A stretch of 64,000 nt of DNA from assembly GCA_938031175.1 (NCBI GenBank), contig CALHGZ010000009.1, forward strand, positions 62,001-126,000, in the 5' to 3' direction. Positions within the stretch are counted from its first letter, which is position 1, and every line of letters starts with the position of its first letter. Of this stretch, positions 54,082-62,984 are shown one piece after another. The translations under genes were made by a program, and so were the position numbers. A model generated the notes under the pieces. The model did not search any database, had not been told where the DNA came from, and was given only the letters and a program-made list of their open reading frames with translations. The DNA is from Candidatus Kapaibacterium sp. Lineage in GTDB: Bacteria; Bacteroidota; Ignavibacteria; Kapaibacteriales; UBA2268.

Positions 54082-56340
54082 ATGACACTAAAGTTAATCA
54101 AAAAAGAGGACACAAAAGTATTAAATGCACATATTTTATCTAATCTCAATCCTCGTCAGCAGGAGGCTGTTCAATATACCGCCGGACCATTATTAATAGT
54201 TGCAGGAGCTGGCAGCGGAAAGACAAGAGTGCTAACTTACCGTATTGCGTATTTAATAAATCTTGGTGTCAAACCCGAGAGAATATTAGCTTTGACTTTT
54301 ACGAACAAGGCTGCCGAAGAGATGAAAAGTCGAATAGCAACACTTGTGGATAAATATCAAGCAATGAAAGTATGGGCTGGTACATTTCATTCGATTTTTG
54401 CTCGAATTTTGCGAATTGAATCTAATCATCTTGGTTATACATCATCGTTTTCAATATATGATACAGATGATTCAATACGATTAATCAAGCAAATTGTTGA
54501 TCGATCGAATATTTCTCTCCAGAAATTAACACCTCAATCAATACAATCAAAAATAAGTTGGGCAAAAAACCAGATGATAAGCTGGCAAAAATATGCTGCA
54601 TCGGCTCAGACCCCATTCGATAAGTTTATTGCAAATGTTTTTGCAGAGTATGAAAAACGGCTCAGATTAAACAATGCAATGGATTTTGATGATTTGCTTT
54701 TAAATATGATTGCCTTGCTAAAATCATCTGAAGAAATAAAATCGAAATACTGTAATAGATTTGAACATATATTGATAGATGAATATCAGGACACAAATCG
54801 GGCGCAATACGAAGCACTTAAAATTCTTTCATCTAAGCACCGAAATATTTGCGTTGTTGGGGATGATGCTCAAAGTATATATAGGTGGCGCGGTGCAGAA
54901 ATCAGAAATATTCTTGATTTCAGCAAAGATTATTCTGATGCAAAATTAATTCGCTTAGAGCAAAATTACCGTTCAACTAAAATAATACTTGAAGCGGCAG
55001 ACTCACTTATCGCATATAATAAGAATCAAATTCCAAAGAAATTGTGGACTGAAAATAGCAAAGGCGAAAAAATTGAATTATTTGTATGCGAGGATGAGTC
55101 TGAAGAAGCAGAAAAAATATGTAGTCGAATAAAACAATTTGTAGATACAGGCACTAAGCTTTCCGATATTGCAGTTTTTTATAGAACAAATGCACAATCT
55201 TTACCATTTGAAAATGAACTTCGGAAAGCAAATATACCTTATGTAGTTATAGGTGGTATGTCATTTTATAAACGGAAAGAAATAAAAGATATAATTGCTT
55301 ATCTGAGAATTTTGATAAATCCCCAAGATAATACATCTTTGCTTAGAATAATAAACGAACCACCAAGAGGTTTAGGAAATGTATCTATAAGGCATTATTT
55401 AGATTATGCAGAAAACTATAATATTCCATTTCTTGAAGCACTTGGTAATGCTGATGAAGTACCAAATCTGACTCATAATGCGAAAGAAGCAGGCAAGAAA
55501 TTTTATGAAATGATAATAAAATATTCTGAACTTATTAATGAATCACTCTCTGTTGATTTAATTTTGGAATATCTTGAAGCAAGCGGGCTTTTAAATATGT
55601 ACAGAGAGTTAAATACCGATGATGCCATTGACAGGTTAGAAAATATCGAACAATTTGTCAATGACATAGCCCGATTCATAGAGGTGAATCCGGATGGTGG
55701 ACTTAATGACTATTTACAGCAAATCACACTTGTATCTGATATAGATAATGTTGATTTTAGTAGTGGTAAAATTTCCTTGATGACACTACATTCAGCAAAA
55801 GGTCTTGAATATCCGATAGTATTCATAAGCGGGATTGAAGAGGGATTGCTGCCTTTTAGTCGTGCAAATCAAAATCCCGATGAGGAAGAGGAAGAACGTC
55901 GCTTATTTTATGTAGGAATAACACGGGCACAAAAGAAATTATTTTTTAGTTATGCTAAAGAACGGATGCGTTTTGGTTCTTATTACAGTCAGAATCCATC
56001 AAGGTTTTTGTCAGAAATAAAGAAGGAATTAATTGACTTTGGCGAATTTATGAATGTGACAAATGTACGTAAATCAAATCAGTTGCAAATAAACAGTTAC
56101 AGTCAATTAGCAGATGCGGATTATTATAGTCAATTGCCCCAGACTGAAATGACATTCAGAGTCGGGGATGTAGTTAAACACTCATACTTTGGTAAAGGGA
56201 AGATAACTGGTTTAGCTGGAGAAGGGGATAATCGAAGAGCAGTAGTATATTTCCCATCTGTTGGTGGGAAGAAACACTTGATGCTCAAATATGCTAATTT
56301 GGAGAAAGTGCCACCTGAAAGAAATAATAATTATGGTTGA
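54082..56340 (+). CDS. pcrA: UvrD/PcrA-like DNA helicase
   Basis: The 752-residue SF1A helicase shows the motif series: LNPRQQEAVQYT (Q motif), AGAGSGKTRVL (I), LTFTNKAAEEMKSR (Ia), DEYQDTNRAQY (II), VVGDDAQSIYRWRGAE (III), QNYRSTKIIL (IV), TLHSAKGLEYP (V) and VGITRAQKKLFF (VI). The C-terminal segment (VGDVVKHSYFGKGKITGL) is the PcrA-type Tudor-like end, which contacts RNA polymerase. It acts in nucleotide-excision and mismatch repair and in removing stalled complexes. It lies three bases ahead of panC. Confidence 0.95.
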   Translation: MTLKLIKKEDTKVLNAHILSNLNPRQQEAVQYTAGPLLIVAGAGSGKTRVLTYRIAYLINLGVKPERILALTFTNKAAEEMKSRIATLVDKYQAMKVWAGTFHSIFARILRIESNHLGYTSSFSIYDTDDSIRLIKQIVDRSNISLQKLTPQSIQSKISWAKNQMISWQKYAASAQTPFDKFIANVFAEYEKRLRLNNAMDFDDLLLNMIALLKSSEEIKSKYCNRFEHILIDEYQDTNRAQYEALKILSSKHRNICVVGDDAQSIYRWRGAEIRNILDFSKDYSDAKLIRLEQNYRSTKIILEAADSLIAYNKNQIPKKLWTENSKGEKIELFVCEDESEEAEKICSRIKQFVDTGTKLSDIAVFYRTNAQSLPFENELRKANIPYVVIGGMSFYKRKEIKDIIAYLRILINPQDNTSLLRIINEPPRGLGNVSIRHYLDYAENYNIPFLEALGNADEVPNLTHNAKEAGKKFYEMIIKYSELINESLSVDLILEYLEASGLLNMYRELNTDDAIDRLENIEQFVNDIARFIEVNPDGGLNDYLQQITLVSDIDNVDFSSGKISLMTLHSAKGLEYPIVFISGIEEGLLPFSRANQNPDEEEEERRLFYVGITRAQKKLFFSYAKERMRFGSYYSQNPSRFLSEIKKELIDFGEFMNVTNVRKSNQLQINSYSQLADADYYSQLPQTEMTFRVGDVVKHSYFGKGKITGLAGEGDNRRAVVYFPSVGGKKHLMLKYANLEKVPPERNNNYG

Positions 56341-56343
56341 GAT

Positions 56344-57198
56344 ATGGAATTAATTAAATCAATTGTCGAAATGCAAAAAATTTCTAATGATTTGCGTTAT
56401 AATGGTCTGAAAATAGCTCTTGTACCAACAATGGGATATTTCCATGAAGGTCATTTATCACTTATGAGATATGCGAGGGAAAAAGCTCATAAAGTAATAA
56501 CATCCTTGTATGTAAATCCTACACAATTTGCTCAGAATGAAGATTTCAGCAAATATCCCCGTGATATTAATCGGGATTTTAGGCTTGCTGATGAAACCGG
56601 AATTGATTATTTATTCTTACCATCTAATGAGGAGATGTATCCTCCTGAATTTAATACATTTATTAATATAAAAGGGATTTCCGAAAAATTTGAGGGTAAA
56701 TCAAGACCTACTCATTTTAATGGAGTTGCAACAATTGTTGCAAAGCTTTTTAATATCACTCATCCACATATTGCCATTTTCGGTCAAAAAGATTATCAGC
56801 AAACACTTGTAATTAAGCAATTAGTCAAAGATTTGAATTTTGATATTGAAATTATAGTGCTGCCTACTTTTCGCGAACATGATGGATTAGCAATGAGTTC
56901 GAGAAACGTTTACCTTTCGGAGGATTTACGTACAAAAGCCACAATCATTTTTGAGACTTTGACCAAAGCTAAGGATTTAATTATTGCAGGCGAAAAAAAC
57001 GCACATAAAATTATTGAATTTATGAGAAATAACCTCGAAAGGGTGCGCGAATTAAGAATTGATTATGCTGTTGCTGTATGTGCCGAAAATTTGGAGGAAA
57101 AGCCAGATTTCGAGAGTAATGATAAGGTTGCTTTGCTAATTGCAGCTTATCTTGGTTCAACTCGTTTGATTGATAATATGTTAGTTAATGTACCTTAA
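56344..57198 (+). CDS. panC: Pantothenate synthetase
   Basis: The 284-residue enzyme joins pantoate and beta-alanine with ATP to form pantothenate. The motifs are PTMGYFHEGHLSLM, SLYVNPTQFAQNEDFSKYPRD, and FGQKDYQQTLVIKQLVKDL. The usual MSSRNVYLS is present as AMSSRNVYLSEDLR. It follows pcrA on the same strand and its stop overlaps that of the convergent dsbD gene by four bases. Confidence 0.97.
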   Translation: MELIKSIVEMQKISNDLRYNGLKIALVPTMGYFHEGHLSLMRYAREKAHKVITSLYVNPTQFAQNEDFSKYPRDINRDFRLADETGIDYLFLPSNEEMYPPEFNTFINIKGISEKFEGKSRPTHFNGVATIVAKLFNITHPHIAIFGQKDYQQTLVIKQLVKDLNFDIEIIVLPTFREHDGLAMSSRNVYLSEDLRTKATIIFETLTKAKDLIIAGEKNAHKIIEFMRNNLERVRELRIDYAVAVCAENLEEKPDFESNDKVALLIAAYLGSTRLIDNMLVNVP

Positions 57199-59591
57199 TT
57201 GAGTCCTTTTTTCAGGAAATCTATAAATTCTTGCTCATCACGAGTAAAAGCTTTTGTGGCGATTAATTTTTCCTCTGGTGTTAGTATTACATACAAAGGT
57301 AGTTCAATTGAGTTGAATTTTTGCATTTGTAATTTTTTGTTTGATTTATATGGTTCTTCTGGTCTATCAGTAAATAATTTAACTTTGACATACTGGTCTA
57401 ATAGTTCAGCCACATTTTTTTTAGTAAACATTTTTGATTCCATCCATCGGCAATTTGTGCATGTAAATCCAGTAAAATCAATGAAAATTGCTTTATTTGT
57501 TGATTTAGCAATTTCTAGGGCATAGTTATAATCTTTAAGCCATTCAGTTTCATTTATTTCAGAAATGGGTTTGATTGCCAAATCTTTAACTTTTTGTGTC
57601 GTTAATATGGGAGCTTCGCTCATTAATTCATCGTAATCTTTTGGTGGCAGGAATGCATCGAGTTCCCCAAGTGGTTTGCCGTATAATCCCGTCCAAAGGT
57701 AAACGGTTATCGAGGTGAAGAAAATTGCGAACAGAATTCTTGGAGTTGAAACTGTATTGACGGGTGTATCGTGGGGGAATCGAAATAGCCCTAAAATATA
57801 GAGGGTAATAAGTATTGAGCAACCAATCCAAATTGCAAGGAAAACTTCTTTCGGCAGGATGCCCCATTTCCAAACCAGATCGGCATTGCTGATAAATTTT
57901 ACAGCAGCAGCTATTTCAAGAAATCCCATAACTACTTTGACATTGTTCATCCAACCACCAGATTTTGGTAGTTTTTGCATGAAAGATGGGAAAAGTGCTA
58001 GAAGGAAAAAAGGTGCAGCGAAAACAGCAGAAAAACCAAGCATTCCAATTATTGGGGCAAACCATTCACCTGCGGAAGCTGCTACGAGCGAAGTACCTAC
58101 AAATGGGACTGTGCAGGTAAATGATGTAAGTGAGAAGGTTAAGCCCATCAATAAAACAGAAAATATTCCACTGCCTTGAGATTTGACGTTTAACATATTA
58201 AGCAGTTTAGGGGGTATTTGAATTTCGAAGGCGCCAAATAGGTTGAGTGCAAAAATAATGAAAATTGCTGCAATAAATAGATTAACCCAGGGATTAGTGG
58301 CAAAATCCTGTATTCCTGTAGAGCCTAAAATAATTGCAAGTAAAAATCCAAGAGCAGTGAATGTCAAAATTATTCCGATTGCATATATGATTGAATCCCG
58401 TAACCCTTTGCCTGGATTTTTCTCAGCTCTTTTGGTGAAAAAAGATACAGTGATAGGTATCATTGGGAAAACGCAGGGAGTAAGTAATGCAACAGCTCCC
58501 ATTGTCATTGCGAACCACAGATATGAAAATATACCTTGCTTCTTGCGTTCTTCAACTTCTAATTGACTTTCAGTTAGTTGGGTTGTTTCGGTTGTGGGTA
58601 AGTATTCAAAAATTTCATTTGTGATGTAAATATGAAATTCTTCAGGAGGCAGACATCGGATTGTGTCACATAGTTGTAGATATGTTATAACATATTCTTC
58701 ATCGTAGAAAAAATTCAAATCTTTTTTAGCTTTGACGGGCAGGATGAAATTAACTATACCTTCATAAGTTTCTATCTCTGTTTCAAATCCTTTATCGTAT
58801 TTGATGATAGGTTTAGGGTAGAAGATATCCCCGTTTAAAGTAATGGAGCTACTTTCGTCGAAGTAGAATTCAGTTGGAGTAGGTCCAATTCCTTCATCGT
58901 TTAATTGTTCTTTTAAACTGTATGTGTACCAATGGTTAGCGAGGGCAATTTCAAGTTTTATATGGAATTCATCGCCAGATTTAACCTTTAATTTGGATGG
59001 ATAGGCAATGAATTGAATAACTGAGTTATCAGGTGATATTAATTGTAAATTCCCTTCTAAGGTTCTTTTGAATGATTTACCTGTTTTTTTTTCTTGACTT
59101 TTTTCAAGAGATTTGTGAATCAATATTTTTGTTTCTTCGGGTGGTATGCATTTACCATCTGTGCATAGCTGGTAGTAAAATGATATCAATGGTCTATCTG
59201 AATCGAAGTTTATGTCTTTTTTTGCTATAGCGGGAATTGAGAATATAACCTCGCCGTCGTAATAATCGAGATTCATTTCAAATCCCTCATCAAATTTATT
59301 TTTAGTTTTTGGTGCTTTGAATTTATTCTTTTGAATAATGTAGAATCTGTCATCGGCAATTATTTCAGTAGTAGTAGGACCTATTCCTTCACTGTTAATT
59401 TGTTCCGATAAGGAAAAAATATACCAACCTTTAGTAAGATTAACTTTGAGTGTTATTGTGAATTCTTGTCCTTTTTTTACCTTTTCAGATGAAGTTGATG
59501 CAGAAATTGTTATATGCTTATCGTTTGCAAACAGATTAAGTGTAAGAGCTAAAAAAGTAATTACCAGAAAACCGAGAAATTGTTTTTTCAT
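57195..59591 (-). CDS. dsbD: DsbD-like thiol:disulfide interchange protein with two alpha domains
   Basis: The 798-residue protein starts with a signal peptide. It then has two DsbD-alpha-like domains (about 25-155 and 195-335), each ending in a Cys pair before PPE: CTDGKCIPPE and CDTIRCLPPE. Eight membrane segments (about 350-640) carry the beta-domain cysteines (LLTPCVFPMIPITV, FTCTVPFVGTSL). A thioredoxin-like gamma domain (about 690-798) has FTGFTCTNCRW. DsbD moves electrons from cytoplasmic thioredoxin to the periplasm for cytochrome c maturation and thiol repair. The duplicate alpha domain is unusual. A strong GGAGG site precedes the ATG. Confidence 0.92.
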   Translation of the reverse strand: MKKQFLGFLVITFLALTLNLFANDKHITISASTSSEKVKKGQEFTITLKVNLTKGWYIFSLSEQINSEGIGPTTTEIIADDRFYIIQKNKFKAPKTKNKFDEGFEMNLDYYDGEVIFSIPAIAKKDINFDSDRPLISFYYQLCTDGKCIPPEETKILIHKSLEKSQEKKTGKSFKRTLEGNLQLISPDNSVIQFIAYPSKLKVKSGDEFHIKLEIALANHWYTYSLKEQLNDEGIGPTPTEFYFDESSSITLNGDIFYPKPIIKYDKGFETEIETYEGIVNFILPVKAKKDLNFFYDEEYVITYLQLCDTIRCLPPEEFHIYITNEIFEYLPTTETTQLTESQLEVEERKKQGIFSYLWFAMTMGAVALLTPCVFPMIPITVSFFTKRAEKNPGKGLRDSIIYAIGIILTFTALGFLLAIILGSTGIQDFATNPWVNLFIAAIFIIFALNLFGAFEIQIPPKLLNMLNVKSQGSGIFSVLLMGLTFSLTSFTCTVPFVGTSLVAASAGEWFAPIIGMLGFSAVFAAPFFLLALFPSFMQKLPKSGGWMNNVKVVMGFLEIAAAVKFISNADLVWKWGILPKEVFLAIWIGCSILITLYILGLFRFPHDTPVNTVSTPRILFAIFFTSITVYLWTGLYGKPLGELDAFLPPKDYDELMSEAPILTTQKVKDLAIKPISEINETEWLKDYNYALEIAKSTNKAIFIDFTGFTCTNCRWMESKMFTKKNVAELLDQYVKVKLFTDRPEEPYKSNKKLQMQKFNSIELPLYVILTPEEKLIATKAFTRDEQEFIDFLKKGLN

Positions 59592-59656
59592 TAAAAACTG
59601 CCTCCATAAATTACCAAACAGTAATATAGTTGACGTAGTAAAACAAAAAGTGTTTT

Positions 59657-60676
59657 TTATTCATTATCTCCTTGAAAATATGAAATAATTCTTTGGTCGG
59701 TGAATGTAGATTCTAATTTTGAGCGTTTTTGAATTGTTTCTTCAAGTTTTTTCGTTAAGATCTTTGAAGCATTATAGCCATAGGTTCTGAGTAAATAGTT
59801 AATGGCAATAACTTCAGCGATGACAGTAATGTTTTTTCCGGGGAAAATCGGAAGTTTAACATATTGTACTTCAACATCGAGAATGTTGATTGGTTCTTCA
59901 TCGAGTCCTGTCCTTGTATATTCTTCGTTTGGATTCCATTCTTCAAGTTCGACAATTATTTCTAATCTTTTTTGAAACCTAATAGAGCGAATACCAAACA
60001 TTTGTCTGATGTCAACTATTCCTAATCCTCTTAGTTCCATAAAATGCTGGATCATACTGGTACCGGTTCCCATTAAAATTGTTTCACGTTTTTTTGTTAG
60101 CATCACGATATCATCAGCAACTAATCTGTGCCCGCGTTCAACTAAATCGAGTGCAATTTCTGATTTACCGATACCGCTTCGACCTACAAATAAAACTCCA
60201 ACACCGTAAACATCAACAAAGGAACCATGAATCACGGTCTGGGGTGCAAATTGGTCATCGAGAAATTCAGATAGTAAGTATGTAGCGCGTGTTGTATCAA
60301 ATGGAGTTCGAAGTATAGCAATATTTTTTTCGGCTGCTATTTCACATAAATAATCGTCGAATTTGTTATTGTTTGTAATTAATATGCAGGGGATTGGGAA
60401 CTGGCAAAGTGTTTTGAATACTTTTATTCGCTTTTGTTTAGTTAGACTTTTGAGATAGTGGATTTCAGTGTTTCCAAAGACTTGCACCTGATTATGATTA
60501 AAAAAGTCTATGTATCCAGCCAAAGCAAGTTGAGGACGATAAACATTTTTATTATTGATAAGATTATTCATTCCAGTCTCTTCAAGTAATGATACCAATT
60601 TGCATGGAGATTGCAACAAAAAGCTGACAGGTATGCTTTCTTTATAGATAGGTTGCAGGTGTTCTAAAAATTTCAT
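59657..60676 (-). CDS. hprK: HPr kinase/phosphorylase
   Basis: The 339-residue protein has the N-terminal DRTGG-like domain and a catalytic domain with the P-loop GVLFVGRSGIGKSEIALDL, then ERGHRLVADDIVML and the family signature MELRGLGIVDIRQMFG. In Firmicutes it phosphorylates HPr on Ser46. In this group, with no PTS genes in view, it may act on another target. It lies 90 bases after hpf, with a hairpin between them. Confidence 0.92.
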   Translation of the reverse strand: MKFLEHLQPIYKESIPVSFLLQSPCKLVSLLEETGMNNLINNKNVYRPQLALAGYIDFFNHNQVQVFGNTEIHYLKSLTKQKRIKVFKTLCQFPIPCILITNNNKFDDYLCEIAAEKNIAILRTPFDTTRATYLLSEFLDDQFAPQTVIHGSFVDVYGVGVLFVGRSGIGKSEIALDLVERGHRLVADDIVMLTKKRETILMGTGTSMIQHFMELRGLGIVDIRQMFGIRSIRFQKRLEIIVELEEWNPNEEYTRTGLDEEPINILDVEVQYVKLPIFPGKNITVIAEVIAINYLLRTYGYNASKILTKKLEETIQKRSKLESTFTDQRIISYFQGDNE

Positions 60677-60704
60677 TTTCTCACCGGGCTATTAATAATT
60701 AATA

Positions 60705-60727
60705 AAGGAGGTCTCTGTGACCTCCTT
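60705..60727 (-). terminator. Hairpin between hpf and hprK (weak terminator or attenuator)
   Basis: A 9-base perfect stem AAGGAGGTC / GACCTCCTT with a 5-base loop lies in the 90-base gap. On the minus strand it is followed by TTATTAATTATT rather than a pure T-run, so termination is probably partial. It may set a lower level of hprK relative to hpf. Confidence 0.6.
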
Positions 60728-60766
60728 AAAATTATAAATAAATAGAAATTAAAAAAAGGAAAATAA

Positions 60767-61051
60767 CTAGATCTTCATTCTTTTTGTTTTCCATTTTCTG
60801 AGTTGTCTAACAATTTTGTCGGAGGCACTATTTAAAGATTTATAAAAATCATCTGAACTTTCTTTTGCAATAAGTGTACTACCTTGAACTCTTACGGTGA
60901 ATTCAACTGTTTTGTCATTATCATTTTTAAAGACGACATCTGTACTAATAATTTGGTCGTGAAATTTGTTCAAGCTTTGAGCAGCTTCTAATGCTGCATT
61001 GTAAAGCTCTGGTTGTGTTTTCAGATGTCTGAAGGTGATGTTTGTTTTCAT
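60767..61051 (-). CDS. hpf: Short ribosome hibernation-promoting factor (HPF/RaiA)
   Basis: The 94-residue protein has the HPF fold: ITFRHLKTQPELYNAALEAAQSLNKF, then STDVVFKNDNDKTVEFTVRVQGS and the C-terminal DKIVRQLRKWKTKRMKI basic helix. It is the short form without the dimerisation domain of long HPF. It binds and silences ribosomes in starvation. An AGAGG site precedes the ATG. hpf next to hprK recalls the rpoN-hpf-hprK regions of proteobacteria. Confidence 0.9.
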   Translation of the reverse strand: MKTNITFRHLKTQPELYNAALEAAQSLNKFHDQIISTDVVFKNDNDKTVEFTVRVQGSTLIAKESSDDFYKSLNSASDKIVRQLRKWKTKRMKI

Positions 61052-61141
61052 AACAACCTCTTTTATATTGTTAAAAAAGTTATAATAAAAATTCAGCCAA
61101 TCAATGACATATTTTACAACGAAAATATGCCCTGTTTTAGC

Positions 61142-61948
61142 TTATCTAATTATCAAAGTTAAAAATTCGAATGATAAAGCCATATTGAAATTAATGTAAC
61201 TTGGCAAAACCAATATCTGTTTATAAAAATATTCGGGTGGATTTTCAAATTGTTTAGCTATTGTGTTGTAAATACCAGTTTTTCTATAAATATATGTGTA
61301 AGAAATCTCGATAATAAGACCTGCACTAAGTGAATTAAATCGAGTTTTATCGAACATTAGCTCGGTTCCAGCGTAAATTTTGAAGGCTGGATAAAGTGAT
61401 TTTTCAGTAATAATATTCCCTGATTTACGCATATCATTGATTACTGTTGTTGTTATTTGTTCATTCCAGTTAATATTACTGATTGAAATTCCAGAGCCTA
61501 AACCACAGAAAGTTCTGAATTGCTGATTGTAGGGCATAATTTCAATTAAGGCTATTAGATTTGATGTTGTTATGAATAAATTTTGAATAATAGAACGGGT
61601 TCCGATTAGTTGTGTTCGATAAACGTTTTGCGTATAGCTTTCAAGTAGTTTTGAATGTAAATAATTTGCATTGATGCCGACTCTCCAAGAATTAAGTATT
61701 TGGTATTTTAAAGTAGCTCCTATAGTTGGTGAATTGTCGAATTCTGTTTTGCTTCCCCCGAGTGTTTTGGTATATCCATTGAAGAATTGCTCGGAATAAC
61801 CACCGTAAACCAAACCGGCGCTTAGTATCAGGGAACTATTAATTTTCAAAGTATCTTGCCTTTTAATGTCATTTTCGGATGCTTTTGATGGAGTAAATGA
61901 TAAAGTTAAAAAGAAGAAAACAAAATATATTTCTATTTTTACTATCAT
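61142..61948 (-). CDS. Outer-membrane beta-barrel-like protein
   Basis: I do not recognise a named family. The 268-residue protein has a signal peptide (IYFVFFFLTLSFTPSKAS). It then shows alternating short amphipathic strands with aromatic ends: INSSLILSAGLVYGGYSEQFFNGY, TLKYQILNSWRVGINANYL, SAGLIIEISYTYIYRKTGI, ending INFNMALSFEFLTLIIR. This suits an eight-to-ten-strand beta barrel similar to PorT-like or OmpA-type outer-membrane proteins of this group. It stands alone between accD and hpf. No ligand or function can be given. Confidence 0.65.
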   Translation of the reverse strand: MIVKIEIYFVFFFLTLSFTPSKASENDIKRQDTLKINSSLILSAGLVYGGYSEQFFNGYTKTLGGSKTEFDNSPTIGATLKYQILNSWRVGINANYLHSKLLESYTQNVYRTQLIGTRSIIQNLFITTSNLIALIEIMPYNQQFRTFCGLGSGISISNINWNEQITTTVINDMRKSGNIITEKSLYPAFKIYAGTELMFDKTRFNSLSAGLIIEISYTYIYRKTGIYNTIAKQFENPPEYFYKQILVLPSYINFNMALSFEFLTLIIR

Positions 61949-62053
61949 TCTATTATAATTTATGAAGTAATAAAAACAAAAGCAAAAAAAATTAATTTTC
62001 TCGAAAAATTAAGTTTGCATTGGGTTAAGAAGTAAAAAATTAATTTTAGATTT

Positions 62054-62887
62054 TTAGAACCAATTTAGTATTGTTATGAGTTTTTCTCTCATATTTTTTC
62101 TGTGAATAATCAAATCAAGAAAACCGTGTTCGAGGACAAATTCAGCTCTTTGAAATCCTTGTGGGAGTTTTCTGCGTATGGTTTGTTCGATAACTCGAGG
62201 TCCAGCGAATCCAATAAGTGCCCCTGGCTCTGCGATAATTATATCGCCGAGCATTCCGAAGGAGGCACTAACTCCGCCGGTAGTAGGGTCGGTAAGGATA
62301 ACTATATATGGTATTTGATGTTCAGCTAATTCAGCTAAAATTGCAGATGTTTTTGCTAATTGCATCAGTGAGTAAGCTGCTTCTTGCATTCTGGCGCCAC
62401 CGGAGGCACAAATAATTATATAAGGTATTTTTTTATCAAGAGCGTATTTGGCTATTTGATAAAACTTTTCACCTACAACAGAGCCCATACTACCGCCTAT
62501 AAAATTGAAATTCATAGATGCAAACGCTATGTCTTTACCGGCTATTTTTGCTTTACCGGTTGTGATTGCTTCGTTAAGTCCTGTAGATTTGTACATTGAT
62601 TCGAGTCTTTGTGTATATGGCTTACTATCAACAAAATTAAGTGGGTCGGCTGATTTAATATTTGTAAATAATTCTTCAAATGAGCCGGGGTCAAGTATTA
62701 TATCTATATATTCTTTAGTTCCAATTCTAAAGTGATGATTACATTTATGACATGTAAATAGATTTTCTTCTAATTGTCTTTTATATATAATTTCGCCACA
62801 AGATGGACATTTAGTCCAAAGTCCGTCCGGCATTTCTTTTTGTATTGTTTCCTCAATATTCTTTTTCGTTCTCAAAAACCAGGTCAT
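62054..62887 (-). CDS. accD: Acetyl-CoA carboxylase carboxyltransferase beta subunit
   Basis: The 277-residue protein has the N-terminal zinc ribbon (CPSCGEIIYKRQ...CHKC) and the crotonase-like core with GGSMGSVVGEKF, ASGGARMQEAAYSLMQL and PTTGGVSASFGMLGDI. It forms the carboxyltransferase with AccA, which is not in the window, to make malonyl-CoA for fatty acids. Length normal; GGAG precedes the ATG. Confidence 0.97.
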   Translation of the reverse strand: MTWFLRTKKNIEETIQKEMPDGLWTKCPSCGEIIYKRQLEENLFTCHKCNHHFRIGTKEYIDIILDPGSFEELFTNIKSADPLNFVDSKPYTQRLESMYKSTGLNEAITTGKAKIAGKDIAFASMNFNFIGGSMGSVVGEKFYQIAKYALDKKIPYIIICASGGARMQEAAYSLMQLAKTSAILAELAEHQIPYIVILTDPTTGGVSASFGMLGDIIIAEPGALIGFAGPRVIEQTIRRKLPQGFQRAEFVLEHGFLDLIIHRKNMREKLITILNWF

Positions 62888-62984
62888 TAAATACTCCAGA
62901 TAAATTTTCTAAATGTTAAAATTTTTGCATCATAAAGATATAACATTTTTTTTAGTTAAGAAAATTTAAGTCAGTGATTAAGTA

